Positions 7,833 to 16,006 of a DNA stretch of 64,000 nt are shown piece after piece; the stretch's first letter is position 1, and every line of letters begins with the position of its first letter. The stretch is from contig NC_012522.1 of the NCBI RefSeq assembly GCF_000010805.1, positions 7,316,001 through 7,380,000 on the forward strand. The letters run 5' to 3'. A program made the position numbers and the translations under genes. Below the pieces are notes generated by a model. That model saw only the letters and a list, made by a program, of their open reading frames with translations, was not told where the DNA came from and ran no database searches. The DNA is from Rhodococcus opacus B4 (lineage in GTDB: Bacteria; Actinomycetota; Actinomycetes; Mycobacteriales; Mycobacteriaceae).

Positions 7833-9176
7833 TCAGCCGACGCGGATGAGTTTCTTGTTCACGAATTCGTCGATCCCGAATTTGCCGAGTTCGCGACCGA
7901 AACCGGAGCGTTTGACGCCGCCGAACGGCAGCTCGACACCCTCGGCGCCAACGGCATTGACGAACACCATGCCCGCCTCCAGTGAGTCGGCGACCCGGTC
8001 GGCCTGATCGGGGTCGGTCGTGAAGACATAGGAGCCGAGACCGAACGGGGTGTCGTTGGCCAGCTCGACGGCCTCGGCCTCGGAGCCTGCTTTGTACACG
8101 GTGGCAACCGGCCCGAACAGTTCCTCCCGGTACGTTCGCGAATCGGGTGACACATTCGTCAGCACGGCGGGCGGGAAGAAGGCTCCCCGCCGTTCACCCT
8201 CGGACACGAGGGTGGCTCCCTCGGCGATCGCCTGCTGCACCTGTTCGGCCAGCCGGTCCGCCGCGGCGACCGACGAGAGAGGCGCGAGTCCATCGGCGGA
8301 CGCGAGCACCTCCGCGGTGAATCTGCCGACGAAATCGTCGTACAGGTCCTCGGCGACGATGAATCGCTTCGCTGCGTTGCAGGCTTGTCCGGTGTTCTCG
8401 AAACGACCTTCCACCGCCGCCTTGACCGTGGCGTCGAGATCATCGGAACTGAGCACGATGAACGGATCGGAACCGCCGAGTTCCAGCACCACCTTCTTGA
8501 GGTTGCGTCCGGCGATCTCGGCGACCGCTGCACCCGCGCGTTCGGACCCGGTGAGCGACACGCCCTGGACGCGTGGGTCGGCGATCGCATCGGCGATCTG
8601 TTCGTTGGTGGCGTAGACGTTGACGTAGGCGCCCTCCGGATATCCGGCGTCGGAGAAGATCTGGTGTAGCGCCGCCGCCGATTCCGGGCACTGCGGTGCG
8701 TGTTTGAGCACGATCGTGTTGCCCAGCGCCAGATTCGGACCCGCGAACCGGGCCACCTGGTAGTAGGGGTAGTTCCACGGCATGATGCCGATCAGCACAC
8801 CGATCGAGCTTCGACGGATCAGCGCGGTACCCGTGCCCTCGACCAGGTCGATGGGCTCGTCGGCGAGGAACTTCTCGGCGTTGTCGGAGTAGTACCGGTA
8901 GATCGCGGCACTGAAGTCCACTTCCCCCAGCGACTGGTCGAGCGGCTTGCCCATCTCCCGCTGGATGATCGTGGCCAGTTCCTCGCGGCGTTCGGTGTGC
9001 AACTCGGCGACTTTCGCGAGCAGTCCAGCGCGCTCGGGGATCGTCGAGCGCCGCGACCACTCACGGTGTGCCTTCTCGGCAGCGGACAACGCCGCCTGCA
9101 TCTCCTCGTCGGTGGCGGTCGGGTATTCGCGCACGGTCTTCCCGGTCGCCGGGTCCACTACTGCGTACAGGCTCAT
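7833..9176 (-). CDS. NAD(P)-dependent aldehyde dehydrogenase, succinate-semialdehyde dehydrogenase-like
   Basis: A 447-residue aldehyde dehydrogenase. MPWNYP is at 132-137, the general base glutamate at 232 (LELGGSDPF) and the catalytic cysteine at 266 (NTGQACNAAKRF). The C-terminal ELPFGGVKRSGFGRE motif is present. The short N-terminus and overall pattern resemble GabD1-type succinate-semialdehyde dehydrogenases of mycobacteria, which oxidise the semialdehyde to succinate, but other short-chain aldehydes are possible. Start ATG 9176. The methyltransferase follows five bases downstream on the same strand. Confidence 0.88.
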   Translation of the reverse strand: MSLYAVVDPATGKTVREYPTATDEEMQAALSAAEKAHREWSRRSTIPERAGLLAKVAELHTERREELATIIQREMGKPLDQSLGEVDFSAAIYRYYSDNAEKFLADEPIDLVEGTGTALIRRSSIGVLIGIMPWNYPYYQVARFAGPNLALGNTIVLKHAPQCPESAAALHQIFSDAGYPEGAYVNVYATNEQIADAIADPRVQGVSLTGSERAGAAVAEIAGRNLKKVVLELGGSDPFIVLSSDDLDATVKAAVEGRFENTGQACNAAKRFIVAEDLYDDFVGRFTAEVLASADGLAPLSSVAAADRLAEQVQQAIAEGATLVSEGERRGAFFPPAVLTNVSPDSRTYREELFGPVATVYKAGSEAEAVELANDTPFGLGSYVFTTDPDQADRVADSLEAGMVFVNAVGAEGVELPFGGVKRSGFGRELGKFGIDEFVNKKLIRVG

Positions 9177-9378
9177 GTCGCGTCTCCTCGAAAGGGTCGG
9201 GTACCCCCAGTATTACGCGCGATCGGGCAGTGGGGCCGGAAGTCGGGATGGAGATCGCACCCGGGTTCGGCATGGCTCATACTGAGCGAAGTGAACCCAG
9301 CAACCCTCCCAGCAACGGGCCGACAGCAGTGGTGATCGTCGACTCGCCGACTGGGAGCGAGAGGTCGGAGGGCAACCG

Positions 9379-9849
9379 GTGACTACGCTTCAGGAAGCGT
9401 TCGAACTCGCTCGTGCCGATCAGGGATTGGCCGTCGTTGCGACGCTCCGCGCCGACGGGACCATCCAATCGAGCGTCGTGAACACCGGAGTGCTCGAGCA
9501 CCCTGTCACCGGTGAGACCGTGCTGGCGTTCGTCGCGCACGGCAAGGTCAAGCTGGCGAATCTGCGCACCCGGCCCCAGGCGACGACGACATTTCGCCGT
9601 GGGTGGCAGTGGGCCACCGTCGAAGGTCGCGCGGAGCTCGCTGGTCCGGACGACCCGCAGCCGTGGCTGGACTCCGAGCGGTTGCGGCTGCTGCTGCGCG
9701 AAATCTTCGTCGCCGCGGGCGGAACCCACGACGACTGGTCGGAATTCGACCGCGTGATGGACGCCGACCGCCGCACCGCCGTGCTCGTCCGGCCCGACCG
9801 CATTTACAGCAATCCGGTCGCGCAGACCTCAGAGGCGACCGGGACGTGA
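9379..9849 (+). CDS. PPOX-class F420/FMN-binding protein
   Basis: A 156-residue protein with the split-barrel pyridoxamine-5'-phosphate-oxidase-like fold: an N-terminal DQGLAVVATLRADGTIQSS strand pair, a central KLANLRTRPQATTTF segment and WATVEGRAEL near residue 78, as in actinobacterial TIGR03618-type proteins. These bind F420 or FMN and reduce various substrates. The exact substrate is not readable. The start is GTG 9379 behind GAGGTCGGAGG. It stands alone, with a transposon scar downstream. Confidence 0.78.
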   Translation: MTTLQEAFELARADQGLAVVATLRADGTIQSSVVNTGVLEHPVTGETVLAFVAHGKVKLANLRTRPQATTTFRRGWQWATVEGRAELAGPDDPQPWLDSERLRLLLREIFVAAGGTHDDWSEFDRVMDADRRTAVLVRPDRIYSNPVAQTSEATGT

Positions 9850-9878
9850 CGTGCACGGACGGGAGTCGACACCGCGCA

Positions 9879-10109
9879 TCAGGTCGTCGCCCGAGGGCCG
9901 GGGGTGTTGCGGGCTTCTTCGACGGCGGTGCGGCGTCGGCTTATCGCGGTCGAGAACTCCGAGGCGGAGGTTCGAGGGTCGAGGACGGCTGCGATGGTGA
10001 GGGCGTCGGCGATGGCGAGGGAGGCGCCTTGGCCTGCTGCCGGTGACATGCCGTGGGCGGCATCACCGATGACCACGGCCCGTTGATCGCCCAGGAGGAT
10101 AGGTGGCAT
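9879..10109 (-). pseudogene. C-terminal fragment of an FAD-dependent monooxygenase
   Basis: About 76 residues contain the FAD-ribityl motif of PHBH-type hydroxylases (VVIGDAAHGMSPAAGQGAS) and the following helix LAIADALTIAAVL, then stop. The N-terminal Rossmann GxGxxG part and most of the substrate domain are missing. The fragment abuts a decayed IS607-type element at 10123, so the gene was probably truncated by insertion and deletion. It is not expected to be functional. Confidence 0.72.
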
Positions 10110-10122
10110 TCGGCGTCAGCGT

Positions 10123-11065
10123 CTACATAGATCTCATACTTCCTACCACTGACGTGGCTGGCGTTGGAGATGTATGTACTTCACGGCTACCCGTAATACC
10201 GTGCGGTGGTGCGGGTTGGACCGTGTCCCACACCGACGCTCGAGGTGTGGGAACATATCTGTTCGGAGTCACCCCCATCGGCGGTGTCACGGTGTGCAGG
10301 CTGCGGCGGACCCGGCGATGCCGCGGCCTGCTCGGAGTGGGACACATCTTGTCGCGGCATCGGCGCACCGGCGCATGCTCGATCACCCGGATCTGCGGAT
10401 TCCCGCCGCGCCTCCGAACGGCTTTTCCGCGTCCCAGCAATGCCCATTCGGCCAGGTTCACGGCCGCCACATGGTCACGGTTTCCGCCAACCTTGCACCC
10501 CGCACACCATGCTCGGTGGTAACCGCCGGGGCGAGAGAGTGGCTCGTTGCAGCCCGGACACTGCGCGGAAGATCCGCGTGCCGGTACGGACACCACCACC
10601 GCACCGCACCGACACCGGCGGCGGTGTGGGTGAGAGCGTCGACGGCGTGGCGGCGGGCGGACTGCGCGGCCCGATTGTTGTTGTCTCGAGGGTGGTGAGG
10701 TCTTCCACCGCGATCACCTGCGCGCCCGCCGAGGTGGCATAGTCGGTGACCTGGCGGGCGAAGTGGAACGTCATTTCCCGGTTGATCTTGCCCCGCTTGG
10801 CGCCCACCGCGGTGCGGTGCCCTTCGAGGACGGCGATTTTCGCGTCGAGTTGTGCGCGGACCTCGGGTGGGGCGGTGGCGGCGAGCCGGCGCAGGCGAGC
10901 AGCTTTGCGGTGCAGCAACTGGCCTTCGGTTTGCAGGCGCGCCAGTTTGATCCCGAGGCCGCGGTCGTTGTACGTGACGCCCCGGTAATCGGACACCAGC
11001 CACTCCGGGCCGTCGGCGGTGATGGCGGCGGCACCGAGCGTGGACGGGGACCGGTCCATGCCCAC
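10123..11065 (-). pseudogene. tnpB remnant (RuvC-like RNA-guided nuclease family), N-terminus missing and frameshifted
   Basis: The sequence enters at the RuvC-I strand (VGMDRSPSTLGAAAI) without the N-terminal wedge domain. RuvC-II is VIAVEDLTTLE. After a frame change near 10687 (NNNRAAQSARR) and another near 10600, a zinc finger follows (CPGCNEPLSRP...WCAGC) and RuvC-III GNRDHVAAVNLA. The three acidic catalytic positions are therefore still encoded, but in three frames. The long basic tail to the stop at 10123 resembles mycobacterial IS607-type TnpB proteins. Not expected to give a functional nuclease. Confidence 0.68.
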
Positions 11066-11068
11066 CAC

Positions 11069-11582
11069 GACGTCGTCCATCAGCTCCTCTACCAGCGACT
11101 TGTCCCCCTGTTCACGCAGGACCTCGACCTTGACGCCGACCACCGACAGGTAACGTTCAATCCATGCCACCGGAGAATCGCGCCAACCGATCCCGCCATA
11201 CCACTCGCACCACCGTGAACCGGCCCTTGGCTGCGTCGTCGAGCATCCGATTCAGTCCCGCTCGGGTCTCCCGCAGACCGGAACCACGATCCTTGTAGAC
11301 CCGGTACACGGTGCCGGTGGCACTCTCACGCAACATCTTCTCCTGATCGGCGAGCGAGGATTCCTGACCGATCGAGCCGGACACCCGGCAATACGATGCT
11401 TCCGCCCTGTCGGCCCGAACATTCTTCCATGTAGGTCGACCCAGGTAGACGTCGAGATCCGCCCGATCGAAGACTCGCTGACCGGAACCTGTACGCCGAG
11501 AAGGTAACCGGCCCGCCGACGCGGCCTTCCGGACCCCCACCACCGACACGTTCAGGTATGCCGCCGCCTCGCCGCTGCGCAT
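11069..11582 (-). pseudogene. tnpA remnant (IS607 serine recombinase), frameshifted and C-terminally truncated
   Basis: Begins MRSGEAAAYLNVSVVGVRKA, a MerR/excisionase-type helix-turn-helix, then the serine-recombinase catalytic strand YCRVSGSIGQES, DRGSGLRETRAGLNRML and VVWRDRLARF. The frame then ends prematurely. The expected continuation VAWIERYLSVVGVKVEVL is found one frame away, which implies a one-base change near 11173. The protein then passes at VEELMDDV straight into tnpB sequence, so the last helices of TnpA are deleted. Confidence 0.7.
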
Positions 11583-11614
11583 GATCCAATAGCAACCGGA
11601 AGGACCAGGAAGAA

Positions 11615-11914
11615 TTGGCGATTACGGTAACAGTTGAGAGCCCGATGGGCGGGGACTCCGACAGCGTCGGTGCCGCGGTTGCCCCGGCCGTGCGAGTGGT
11701 CCTCGAATCCGGGCTGCCCAACGAGACCACGTCGATGTTCACCACCGTCGAGGGTGAGTGGGACGAGGTGATGGCAGTCGTCAAGCGCGCGACAGATGTT
11801 CTGCTGAAAGAGTTTCCGCGGGCAAGTCTGGTGTTGAAAGCGGATATCCGGCCGGCGCGCAGCGGTCAGCTGCGGGCGAAGGTCGAGACCGTGGAGCATT
11901 ACCTGACCGAGTGA
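11615..11914 (+). CDS. Thiamine-binding protein (MTH1187/YkoF-like)
   Basis: A 99-residue protein starting at TTG 11615 with an AGGAAG site just upstream. The pattern AITVTVESPMGGDSDSVGAAV then EGEWDEVMAVVKRATDVLL is the ferredoxin-like MTH1187/YkoF fold that binds thiamine or hydroxymethylpyrimidine. Length is normal for the single-domain family. It is convergent with the WYL regulator, overlapping its 3' end by 16 bases. No thiamine genes are nearby, so the role is inferred from the family only. Confidence 0.75.
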   Translation: MAITVTVESPMGGDSDSVGAAVAPAVRVVLESGLPNETTSMFTTVEGEWDEVMAVVKRATDVLLKEFPRASLVLKADIRPARSGQLRAKVETVEHYLTE

Positions 11915-12864
11915 CTGTTCTCGCCGGCGTACCGGCGGGCGAGTTCCGTGCCGATTCGAGCGAGTTCGGCGCGGACCGCCCGCGGTTCGAGCACCTCGAC
12001 CAGTGAACCCCAGCCGGCGAGGTTTCGGGCGATGTCCAAGGGGGTGGGTGCGGCGAGACGCACCCGGGCGCGCCCGTCGTCGCTCTCACCGTCAGGGTGG
12101 CAGTGCCGCCCGAAGTGATCACGCAGAATCGGCACGAACCTGGCGTCGATGAGCACGGTCGCCGACGTCGTGGAGCGCCGCTGTTCCACCTCGCCGACGA
12201 CTTCGTCCCACGCCTCGGCGAGTGTGAAGTCTTCGGGGCGCTCGGCGGGCTGCGCCGTCGATTCGGCGTGGACGATCCGGTCGACCCGGAAGGTTCGCTG
12301 CCCCCGTTCGGTCCCGGCGAGCAGGTACCAGATGTCGTCCTTGTCGACGAGGCCCCACGGGTCGACGAGTCTCTCGGACCGCTGCCGTGCGCTGTCGGTG
12401 TAGGTCAGGCGGACTTTCCGGCGCCGTACGACGGCCGCCTGCAGGACGTCGACCATTTCGGGTCTGCGGCGGTCGCGGTCACCCCACCGGGTGGGATCGA
12501 TCATGGTGGCAGCCGCGGCGGCCTCGGCGTCGGCCCGGAATGTCTGCGGCAGGGCCCGCACGAGTTTGCGCAGCGCCGCCTTGGCTTCGCCCGAGACGGC
12601 GGCGGCCGGGCCGGCCAGCAGGAACAGGGCCTGGGCCTCGGGTGCGGACAGTCCGCTGAGGTCGGTGCGGGCGCCGCCGAGGAGGGACCATCCGCCGCCG
12701 CGTCCGGACTGCGGGTACACCGGGATACCGGCGGCGGACAGCGCCTCCAGGTCGCGTCGCGCGGTGGCGACGGACACCTCGAGTTCGCCGGCGACTTCGG
12801 CGGCGGTCACCCGGCCCCGGGACTGCATCAGCAGAAGGGTGGCCACGAGTCGGTCAGCGCGCAT
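11899..12864 (-). CDS. WYL-domain transcriptional regulator (YafY-like)
   Basis: A 321-residue regulator. The N-terminus is a DeoR-type winged helix (LLMQSRGRVTAAEVAGEL, then SVATARRDLEALSAAG), followed by a WYL domain (DKDDIWYLLAGTERGQRTFRVDRI, about 175-200) and a WCX-like C-terminal extension. WYL regulators sense nucleic acid or small-molecule ligands and often act on an adjacent gene. It is divergent from a VOC-family gene, and a 25-bp dyad lies between them, so autoregulation and control of the 12954 gene are likely. Start ATG 12864. Confidence 0.85.
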   Translation of the reverse strand: MRADRLVATLLLMQSRGRVTAAEVAGELEVSVATARRDLEALSAAGIPVYPQSGRGGGWSLLGGARTDLSGLSAPEAQALFLLAGPAAAVSGEAKAALRKLVRALPQTFRADAEAAAAATMIDPTRWGDRDRRRPEMVDVLQAAVVRRRKVRLTYTDSARQRSERLVDPWGLVDKDDIWYLLAGTERGQRTFRVDRIVHAESTAQPAERPEDFTLAEAWDEVVGEVEQRRSTTSATVLIDARFVPILRDHFGRHCHPDGESDDGRARVRLAAPTPLDIARNLAGWGSLVEVLEPRAVRAELARIGTELARRYAGENSHSVR

Positions 12865-12882
12865 GTTCTCAGTTTCCCTCGA

Positions 12883-12907
12883 AAAGCGCTCAATTGGTGA
12901 GCACTTT
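12883..12907. promoter_or_regulatory. Imperfect 25-bp palindrome, candidate WYL-regulator operator
   Basis: AAAGCGCTCA-ATTGG-TGAGCACTTT has arms of ten bases matching at nine positions around a five-base centre. It lies between the divergent starts of the WYL regulator (12864) and the VOC gene (12954), where it could control both promoters. Confidence 0.55.
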
Positions 12908-12953
12908 GGGTCCGAGGATGGAGGGTGTCACCGACCGAGGAAAGGATCCACCG

Positions 12954-13370
12954 ATGTTGCGAGGACTCACCACCGTCAGCTTCTACGCCGACGACCTGAC
13001 AGCCGCCCAGGCCTGGTACACCGAACTGCTCGGAGTCGAGCCCTACTTCGTGCGCTCGGTGGCGGGAGCGCCCGCCTACCTCGAGTTCCGAATCGGCGAC
13101 TACCAGCACGAACTCGGCATCGTCGACAGCCGATTCGCCGGACCCGACCGTTTCCGCGACGCCGAGAACACGATGACGTACTGGCACGTCGACGACGTGG
13201 AGGCGGGCGTCGAGCGGCTGCTGTCCCTGGGTGCCATCCTGCACGGGAAGCCGGTCGAGCACGGGCCGGGATTCGTCACCGCGTCGGTGACCGATCCGTT
13301 CGGGAACATTCTCGGCGTGATGTTCAACCAGCACTACCTGGACATTCTCGCGTCGAAGGCAGGGGTGTGA
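12954..13370 (+). CDS. VOC-family (glyoxalase/bleomycin-resistance fold) protein
   Basis: A 138-residue protein with two beta-alpha-beta-beta-beta modules: LTTVSFYADDLTAAQAWYTE at the start and MTYWHVDDVEAGVERLLSLG in the second half, ending in TDPFGNILGVMFN. This is a typical single-domain VOC protein such as a glyoxalase-like or dioxygenase-like enzyme. Start ATG 12954 with GAGGAAAGG upstream. An ATG at 12894 lies inside the dyad and is less likely. The YdeI-family gene starts two bases after its stop, so both are probably one operon under the divergent WYL regulator. Confidence 0.8.
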   Translation: MLRGLTTVSFYADDLTAAQAWYTELLGVEPYFVRSVAGAPAYLEFRIGDYQHELGIVDSRFAGPDRFRDAENTMTYWHVDDVEAGVERLLSLGAILHGKPVEHGPGFVTASVTDPFGNILGVMFNQHYLDILASKAGV

Positions 13371-13371
13371 C

Positions 13372-13962
13372 ATGGACATCGTTCTCGCTCGCACGGCCGC
13401 TCAGTGGCGTGCCTGGCTCTCGGAGAACGGCCGGTCCGAGAAGGAGGTCTGGCTGATCATCCACCACAAGGACAGCGGGACCCCGAGCGTCCGCTATCAC
13501 GAGGCGATCGAGCAGGCGCTGTGCTTCGGATGGATCGACGGGCTGCACCGGACACACGACGCGGACAGTTCGCGGCTGCGCTTCACGCCCCGCACCGCGC
13601 GCAGTTCCTGGAGCCGGGTGAACCGGCAGCGCGCGGCGAGCATGATCGAGCAGGGCCTGATGACCGCGGCCGGTCAGGCCGCCATCGACCTGGCCAAGTC
13701 CAAGGGGACGTGGGAGAACACGGCAACTGGCGACGACGCGGTGGTCCCCGGCGATCTGCGGGCAGCGTTCGCGCGAAACGACGCTGCACACGCGAACTTC
13801 GAGAAGTTTCCGCCGTCTTCGACACGGTTGATACTGGAGTGGATAGCGTCAGCGAAGAAGCCGGACACGAGGAAGCGGCGAATCGAACGGACGGTCGCGC
13901 TGGCGGCGATGAATCTGCGGGCCAATCATCCGGGTGTCCGGATCCGGGACGGTGTGGAATAG
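13372..13962 (+). CDS. YdeI/OmpD-associated family protein
   Basis: A 196-residue protein of the YdeI family, with WLSENGRSEKEVWLIIHHKD, ALCFGWIDGLHR (about 49-60) and FTPRTARSSWSRVNRQR. The C-terminal half is a bacteriocin-protection (OmdA-like) helical region ending AAMNLRANHPGVRI. Family members have been linked to peptide resistance, but the biochemical role is not established. It follows the VOC gene by two bases, indicating co-transcription and likely translational coupling. Confidence 0.8.
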   Translation: MDIVLARTAAQWRAWLSENGRSEKEVWLIIHHKDSGTPSVRYHEAIEQALCFGWIDGLHRTHDADSSRLRFTPRTARSSWSRVNRQRAASMIEQGLMTAAGQAAIDLAKSKGTWENTATGDDAVVPGDLRAAFARNDAAHANFEKFPPSSTRLILEWIASAKKPDTRKRRIERTVALAAMNLRANHPGVRIRDGVE

Positions 13963-14018
13963 CACGTCTCGAGATAGGTCGACGTCCCCGGTCGGCGACC
14001 GGGAGAGGAGAGTCACGA

Positions 14019-14570
14019 ATGGACTGGCCGCACGAACTCGCCGATCAGCTCAACTGGCACTGGGACCATCAGTTGCGCCCGCGGCTGGCGGGGCTGACCG
14101 ATGAGGAATACTTCTGGGAGCCCGCTCCGGACTGCTGGAGTGTGCGTCCGAGAGGTCGCTCGCAGGCCCCTGTTCAGGCCGGCAGCGGCGAGTTCACCAT
14201 CGATTTCGCGTTTCCCGCGCCGGACCCGCCCCCGATCACGACCATCGCGTGGCGGCTCGGGCACATCGTCGTCGGCGTCTTCGGCATGCGGATCGGCAAT
14301 CACTTCGGCGGGTCGCCCATGGACTATCAGACGTTCGACTACGCCGGCACCGCCGCGCAGGCGCTCACTCAACTCGACGAGCAGTACGACGCCTGGTGCG
14401 AGGGCGTGCGGAACCTGGGAACCACCGGACTCGCCCAGCCGTGCGGGCCCAGCGAGGGACCGTTCGCGGACTACCCGATGGCGGCGCTGGTGTTGCACAT
14501 CAATCGCGAGGTCATCCACCACGGTGCCGAAGTGGCGCTGCTACGCGACCTGTATGTGCGGCGCCCGTAG
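14019..14570 (+). CDS. DinB-family protein
   Basis: A 183-residue protein starting at ATG 14019 behind GGGAGAGGAG. The DinB four-helix pattern is visible in HELADQLNWHWDHQLRPRL, TTIAWRLGHIVVG (first metal histidine) and HINREVIHHGAEVALLRDLY (the paired histidines), which together form the usual three-histidine metal site. The role is unknown and many members are thiol-dependent enzymes. It follows the YdeI gene by about 56 bases and may belong to the same transcript. Confidence 0.8.
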   Translation: MDWPHELADQLNWHWDHQLRPRLAGLTDEEYFWEPAPDCWSVRPRGRSQAPVQAGSGEFTIDFAFPAPDPPPITTIAWRLGHIVVGVFGMRIGNHFGGSPMDYQTFDYAGTAAQALTQLDEQYDAWCEGVRNLGTTGLAQPCGPSEGPFADYPMAALVLHINREVIHHGAEVALLRDLYVRRP

Positions 14571-14614
14571 TCCGGGAGTGGGAATTCTGCACGTAGCCGG
14601 CGCGGATGCGACCG

Positions 14615-15121
14615 CTAGCGTTCGGCCGCGACGCGGGCGAGTCGACGGACGAGGGTCCGCACGACCGGGCCGTAGGTGACGCCGAGTACCGAATCGAGAG
14701 GTCCCGGCGCAGACATCGTCATCGTGATCCGCGCACCGGTGCCGCGGGGCTCGACGAGGTGATCGAGCGTGATCGGCCCCACTCGCCAGGTCCACGAGCG
14801 GCCGGGTGTCTTGGCCGAGATGGACGCGGGAACGGGCACGATCCAGAGCAGTCGTGCCGCGCCGCACCTGCCGGCCTCGATCTCGGGGGAGCCGAGTCCC
14901 CACGCGCCGCGGACGTGCGGCGCCCACTCGGGCCAGCGCGAGGGCCGAGCGACGAGCGCCCACACGGTGTCCACCGGGGCGTCGGAATCAGCGGAGAAGG
15001 ACTGGGGCACGGGGGAGGAGTACCCGGTTTCTGCCCCGGCCGACGGTGCAGAGGCGGTGGGACGTGAACAACGGGTGAATTGACCCGTGTCGAGTTGCGT
15101 GTAACTCGCGGTACTGGCCAC
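14615..15121 (-). CDS. SRPBCC-family (START-like) protein
   Basis: Up to 168 residues. The core starts near SADSDAPVDTVWALVARPSR and continues WPEWAPHVRGAWGL and TWRVGPITLDHLVEPRGTG, the polyketide-cyclase/START-like fold that binds hydrophobic ligands. The N-terminal 40 residues are low in family similarity and no ribosome site marks the start at 15121, so the real start may lie further in, for example a GTG near 15010. Convergent with the DinB gene. Ligand unknown. Confidence 0.68.
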   Translation of the reverse strand: MASTASYTQLDTGQFTRCSRPTASAPSAGAETGYSSPVPQSFSADSDAPVDTVWALVARPSRWPEWAPHVRGAWGLGSPEIEAGRCGAARLLWIVPVPASISAKTPGRSWTWRVGPITLDHLVEPRGTGARITMTMSAPGPLDSVLGVTYGPVVRTLVRRLARVAAER

Positions 15122-15154
15122 GCTTGTAGTGAACGGCCAGGGAGGGAGCCGATC

Positions 15155-15826
15155 ATGCTCGTTCGTCTACCCGGGGTGTATCGGCCCCAGCGCGACACGT
15201 GGCTGCTCGCCGAGGTGCTGGCCGCCCGGGATCTCGGACCGGGGACCCGGGTGCTCGATCTCTGCTGTGGCACAGGCGCGTTGAGTGTCGAGGCGTGTGC
15301 GGCGGGTGCCGGCTGGGTGACCGCGGTCGACGTGTCGCGCCGCGCGGCGATCAGTACGTGGCTCAACGCCACACTGAACCGCCGGACGATCCGTGTGGTG
15401 CGGGGCGACCTGGTGGACGCCGTCCGGACCCTTCGCTTCGACGTGGTGGTGGCCAACCCGCCCTACGCGCCCGCGACCGACGACGGCAGGCCGGGGCGGG
15501 TACTCGCGCGAGCTTGGGACGGCGGCGTCGACGGGCGGGCCGTGCTCGACCGGATCTGCAGCGAAACCCCGGAGCTCCTCGCTCCCGGCGGCACCCTGCT
15601 CCTCGTCCAGTCGACGCTCAACGGAGTGGAGAAGACGCGGGCGATGCTCGAGGAGCGGGGACTGCGGGTGGACGTGGTGGCGTCGGAGGACGTGCCGTTC
15701 GGTCCCGCGCTCGCATCCCGCACGCGGATGCTGGAGGCGCGGGAGATGATCCGCACGGGCCAGCGCACCGAGCGCATCGCGGTGGTGGCGGCGACGGACC
15801 TGCGCTCACGCGACACCCGGCGCTGA
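15155..15826 (+). CDS. HemK2/MTQ2-like SAM-dependent methyltransferase
   Basis: A 223-residue protein starting at ATG 15155 behind GGAGGGAGCC. Motif I is VLDLCCGTGALSVEA and the catalytic motif is VVVANPPYAP, the NPPY signature of glutamine/adenine N-methyltransferases. Then come DGRAVLDRICSETPELLAPGG and a C-terminal RTERIAVVAA strand. It resembles the HemK2/MTQ2 group, but actinobacterial members may act on small molecules. It is divergent from the SRPBCC gene, and its short intergenic region overlaps that gene's uncertain start. Confidence 0.8.
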   Translation: MLVRLPGVYRPQRDTWLLAEVLAARDLGPGTRVLDLCCGTGALSVEACAAGAGWVTAVDVSRRAAISTWLNATLNRRTIRVVRGDLVDAVRTLRFDVVVANPPYAPATDDGRPGRVLARAWDGGVDGRAVLDRICSETPELLAPGGTLLLVQSTLNGVEKTRAMLEERGLRVDVVASEDVPFGPALASRTRMLEAREMIRTGQRTERIAVVAATDLRSRDTRR

Positions 15827-16006
15827 CCCGGTGAGCGCATCCACCCGATTCCGGTGTTTGTCCGATTCGCCACGATCCCGCGGCAACTGCGGTTCCATGG
15901 ATGGGGGCGTTCAGGACTTCCCGAGGTGTCCGAATCCGGCGTCGGGAACCTGGGGTCCGTGATCACCTTCCAGGCGCCGGCCCCCTCGGCCTGAAGGAGA
16001 GTAGAC

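Larger units (their letters stand above)
10123..11582 (-). mobile_element. Degenerate IS607-family insertion element (tnpA-tnpB remnant)
   Basis: On the minus strand a serine-recombinase TnpA with a MerR-like N-terminus is followed directly by a TnpB-like RuvC/zinc-finger protein, the IS607 layout. TnpA is frameshifted near 11173, the end of tnpA and the start of tnpB have been deleted so that the two are joined, and tnpB has further frame changes near 10687 and 10600. IS607 elements leave no terminal inverted repeats or target duplications, so ends cannot be fixed. The element separates the monooxygenase fragment from the thiamine-binding gene. Confidence 0.72.

Noticed and set aside
10475-11170. 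A single intact transposase gene
   Set aside because: The frame begins in the C-terminus of TnpA and ends after RuvC-II in a frameshifted Pro/Ser/Arg tail, so it is a chimera of two broken genes.
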